Shown here piece by piece: positions 33,747 to 38,875 of a DNA stretch of 38,875 bases. The stretch is from the NCBI GenBank assembly GCA_900320855.1, contig ONTV01000002.1:1-38875 (forward strand), given 5' to 3'. The position numbers and the translations under genes are program-made. This DNA is from an uncultured Lentisphaerota bacterium (lineage in GTDB: Bacteria; Verrucomicrobiota; Kiritimatiellia; RFP12; UBA1067). Every line of letters starts with the position of its first letter. The first letter of the stretch is position 1. The notes beneath the pieces are model-generated. The model saw nothing but the letters and a program-made list of their open reading frames with translations. It did no database searches and had not been told where the DNA came from.

Positions 33747-35267
33747 ATGAACCTCAATCGTCGTCATTTCCTCCTCGGGAGCGCGGCGGCCGCCACGCTT
33801 GCGGGCTGTGCCACGAACAAGATGGGGCTGCGTCCGCTCAAGCCGGGCGAGAAGCGCACCGTCGCCCTGATCGGCATCGGCATCCAGGGCCGCACGGCGC
33901 TCCTGCCGCAGTTCCTCCGCCAGCCGAACGTCCGCGTCACGGCCGTCTGCGACTGCGACCGCGTGCGCTGTGCGGACGCGAAGGCACGCGTGGACGCGCA
34001 CTACAAGGACGGCGCGTGCAAGACCTACGCCGACTTCCGCGACATCCTGAAGGACCCGACCATCGACGCCGTCTGCATCGCGACGCCCGACCACTGGCAC
34101 GCCTACATGTCCGTCGAGGCGATGAAGCACGGCAAGGACGTCTACTGCGAGAAGCCGCTGACGTTCTCCATCGACGAGGCGAAGAAGCTCATCGCCGCGC
34201 AGGAGAAGTACGGCCGCGTCTTCCAGACCGGCTCGATGCAGCGCAGCTGGGCGAAGGTCTCCGAGTTCCGCGCGGCGTGCATGATCGTCCGCAACGGCTT
34301 CATCGGCGACCTCAAGTACGTGGACGCGAACTACGGTCGCGGCGGCCAGAAGCTCGGCGGTCCGTCGCATCCCGTGCGCTTCTTCGACAAGCCGGAGAAC
34401 GCGGCGACGGAAGGCGCGCCGAACACGGACGTCGACTGGAACATGTGGCTCGGCCCGGCGAAGTGGCGGCCCTACTCCGACCAGATCGCGCCGCGCGGCG
34501 TGAACAAGTTCTATCCGATGTTTTGGCGCTTTGACGACGACATCGGCACGGGCTACAACGGCGACTGGGGCGCGCACCATCTCGACATCGCGCAGTGGGG
34601 CATGGACATGGACGACTCCGGCCCGTACCGCATCATCCGCTCCGACGAGCCGCATTCGGTCGACCTCTTCCACGGCGGCCGCCGCCAGTTTGGCATGCGC
34701 ATGCTCTTCAAGTCGAAGAAGGACGGTTCGGACATCGAGCTCTACCACGGTCCGTTCGGCGTCTGGGGCACGGTCTTCTACGGCACGAAGGGCATCGTCG
34801 CGGTCAACCGCGGCAAGATCGCCGTCTGGTCGGGCACGGGCCTCGTCAAGCCGACGAAGGAGATCCGCGACGCGCTCCAGAAGATGACGTTCATGCCCGA
34901 CAAGGTCGTCGCGGCCTCGGTCGGCAAGGACTACGGCACGGACTCCTCCGCGAAGAAGGACAACGCGCTCGCGAAGGCCCTGGAGACGCTCATCGCGCAC
35001 TTCGACCTGAAGCACGCGCCGCTCCAGCTCTACAAGAGCGAGAACCAGGTCAAGAACTTCTGCGAGTGCATCGAAACGCGCGCGGCGACGATCTCGCCGA
35101 CGACGGTCGGCGGCCGCAGTGGCGTCCTCTGCATCCTCTGCAACATGTCGTACCAGTACGACACGGGCTTCGACTGGGATCCGGTCAAGATGGAGGTCGT
35201 CGGGGCGAACGAGAAGGGCATTTCGCTCGTTCGCGCGGACTATCGCGGCTGGGACATCGTCGTCTGA
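33747..35267 (+). CDS. Tat-exported Gfo/Idh/MocA family oxidoreductase
   Basis: A 506-aa NAD(P)-dependent oxidoreductase-like protein. The N-terminus NRRHFLLGSAAAATLAGCA is a twin-arginine signal with a lipobox (LAGC), predicting export folded and perhaps lipid anchoring. The Rossmann part begins TVALIGIGIQGR, and CEKPL is the family EKP motif with the active-site lysine. The second half has the alpha/beta substrate domain, including GDWGAHHLDIAQWGM. Tat-leader Gfo/Idh/MocA proteins are, from general knowledge, abundant in the PVC group and act on sugars or sugar acids. It is a single-gene unit between its own promoter and the terminator at 35285-35302. Confidence 0.9.
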   Translation: MNLNRRHFLLGSAAAATLAGCATNKMGLRPLKPGEKRTVALIGIGIQGRTALLPQFLRQPNVRVTAVCDCDRVRCADAKARVDAHYKDGACKTYADFRDILKDPTIDAVCIATPDHWHAYMSVEAMKHGKDVYCEKPLTFSIDEAKKLIAAQEKYGRVFQTGSMQRSWAKVSEFRAACMIVRNGFIGDLKYVDANYGRGGQKLGGPSHPVRFFDKPENAATEGAPNTDVDWNMWLGPAKWRPYSDQIAPRGVNKFYPMFWRFDDDIGTGYNGDWGAHHLDIAQWGMDMDDSGPYRIIRSDEPHSVDLFHGGRRQFGMRMLFKSKKDGSDIELYHGPFGVWGTVFYGTKGIVAVNRGKIAVWSGTGLVKPTKEIRDALQKMTFMPDKVVAASVGKDYGTDSSAKKDNALAKALETLIAHFDLKHAPLQLYKSENQVKNFCECIETRAATISPTTVGGRSGVLCILCNMSYQYDTGFDWDPVKMEVVGANEKGISLVRADYRGWDIVV

Positions 35268-35283
35268 CGCCCCATCCGAATAG

Positions 35284-35302
35284 ACCCCGGACCGGGGTTT
35301 TT
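35284..35302 (+). terminator. intrinsic terminator after the Gfo/Idh/MocA gene
   Basis: Stem ACCCCG (35284-35289) with CGGGGT (35293-35298) around GAC, then a T-run to 35302. As at 30385-30412, the T-tract runs into GG-TATACT of the next promoter. Confidence 0.75.
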
Positions 35303-35310
35303 GGTATACT
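35302..35310 (+). promoter_or_regulatory. extended -10 promoter of carB
   Basis: TGG-TATACT with TATACT at 35305-35310, after the terminator T-tract. No -35 (AGACCC at 17 nt). Transcription is expected from about 35315-35319, at or within the start of the leader hairpin. Confidence 0.75.
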
Positions 35311-35311
35311 A

Positions 35312-35352
35312 CCTTCCTGGCGGCCGACCGGTCGCCAGGAAGGACGTTTTTT
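35312..35352 (+). promoter_or_regulatory. carB leader hairpin enclosing the Shine-Dalgarno, followed by T6
   Basis: Perfect 11-bp arms 35312-35322 and 35333-35343 (CCTTCCTGGCG with CGCCAGGAAGG); the stem extends to 14 bp with one G-U around GACC. The 3' arm contains AGGAAGG, the only Shine-Dalgarno candidate, 12 nt before ATG 35356. A T6 run (35347-35352) follows the stem after 3 nt. The layout would allow control at translation or at termination. If transcription starts at 35317 the lower stem is lost, but about 9 pairs remain. Confidence 0.6.
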
Positions 35353-35355
35353 GAC

Positions 35356-38613
<3,258 letters not shown>

Positions 38614-38647
38614 GAGGGCGGAACCTTCTTCACCCACCTCCGCTTGG

Positions 38648-38662
38648 GGTATAATCTGCGGC
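38648..38662 (+). promoter_or_regulatory. -10 promoter of the AAA-ATPase gene, leaderless
   Basis: TATAAT at 38650-38655, preceded by GGG (no TG extension), then 7 nt (CTGCGGC) and ATG 38663. A weak TTCTTC lies 18 nt upstream. Confidence 0.75.
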
Positions 38663-38875
38663 ATGGAAAAGCTCGCGACAGACATCTACACGTTCAAGAA
38701 CCTCATCGGGGACGGGTTCACGTACGTCGACAAGACGGACCGGCTCTGGCCGCTCGTGAACCTGTCGATCGGCCGCCAGTTCTTCATCGCGCGGCCGAGG
38801 CGGTTCGGGAAGTCGCTCACGGTCTCGGTGCTGCAGGCCCTCTTCGAGGGGCGGCGCGAGCTGTTCAGGGGGCTC
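38663..38875 (+). CDS. AAA-ATPase-like / PD-(D/E)XK nuclease family protein (partial)
   Basis: The first 71 residues are present; the gene runs off the window. FTYVDKTDRLWPLV and FFIARPRRFGKSLTVSVL (Walker A-like RRFGKS) match the N-terminus of the AAA-ATPase_like family, which usually ends in a DUF1703 PD-(D/E)XK nuclease domain. Such genes are often multicopy in gut anaerobes and may be linked to mobile elements or defence, but their function is not established. The start is fixed by the -10 at 7 nt spacing; there is no Shine-Dalgarno. Confidence 0.85.
   Translation, partial: MEKLATDIYTFKNLIGDGFTYVDKTDRLWPLVNLSIGRQFFIARPRRFGKSLTVSVLQALFEGRRELFRGL

Noticed and set aside
38616-38645. Terminator after carB
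   Set aside because: A short stem with two G-U pairs, a 16-nt loop and no T-tract.

Overview
The window is about 38.9 kb of GC-rich chromosomal DNA from a bacterium, with nearly all genes on the + strand. Gene content suggests an anaerobic, saccharolytic member of the PVC group, perhaps Kiritimatiellota or another Verrucomicrobiota lineage. The grounds are a Tat-exported Gfo/Idh/MocA protein, a sensor kinase with a periplasmic OB-fold-like region, a glycyl radical enzyme with its activase, a ferredoxin-linked 2-oxoacid oxidoreductase subunit, and GH10 and GH36-like secreted glycosidases. The taxonomy is inference; there is no rRNA or tRNA gene here to test it.

Layout. 1-110: possible transposase remnant. 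187-6572: biotin-dependent carboxyltransferase (oadA-like), a membrane-anchored helical protein, a fused MurU/AmgK-type nucleotidyltransferase-kinase and an unrecognised 705-aa protein. 6581-8736: aldose 1-epimerase and RNase HIII. 8896-12912: RraA-like protein, GH10 glycosidase and an enolase-superfamily enzyme. 12958-15422: orphan sensor kinase and DXP reductoisomerase. 15618-16498: DUF2235-type hydrolase and a coupled micro-ORF. 16515-17678 (minus): DNA polymerase IV. 17810-24293: GH36-like glycosidase, sugar porter, glycyl radical enzyme and its activase, probably one catabolic operon. 24326-25606: serS. 25915-30376: secA, ispD and a metallophosphoesterase. 30453-33425: iorA, DUF167 and a DnaQ-like exonuclease, followed by an rsgA remnant. 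33747-35267: Gfo/Idh/MocA protein. 35356-38613: carB. 38663-end: start of an AAA-ATPase/PD-(D/E)XK protein.

Two layers of non-coding structure stand out. First, promoters are easy to see: most are extended -10 boxes (TGNTATAAT or TGNTATACT) with little or no -35. In four genes the ATG lies exactly 7 nt after the -10, which predicts leaderless mRNAs. Two -10 boxes also contain the stop codon of the upstream gene, and two follow directly on a terminator T-tract.

Second, short tandem arrays with unrelated sequences share one design: a constant 5-7-base word plus a mostly variable dinucleotide, repeated every 7, 8 or 9 bp. They fill gene junctions (2698-2763, 9654-9725, 11379-11439, 11509-11588) and sit inside two reading frames (21994-22021 in the glycyl radical enzyme, 31145-31200 in iorA). 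One array supplies the Shine-Dalgarno and TTG start of the gene that follows. These arrays are the best candidate here for something undescribed.
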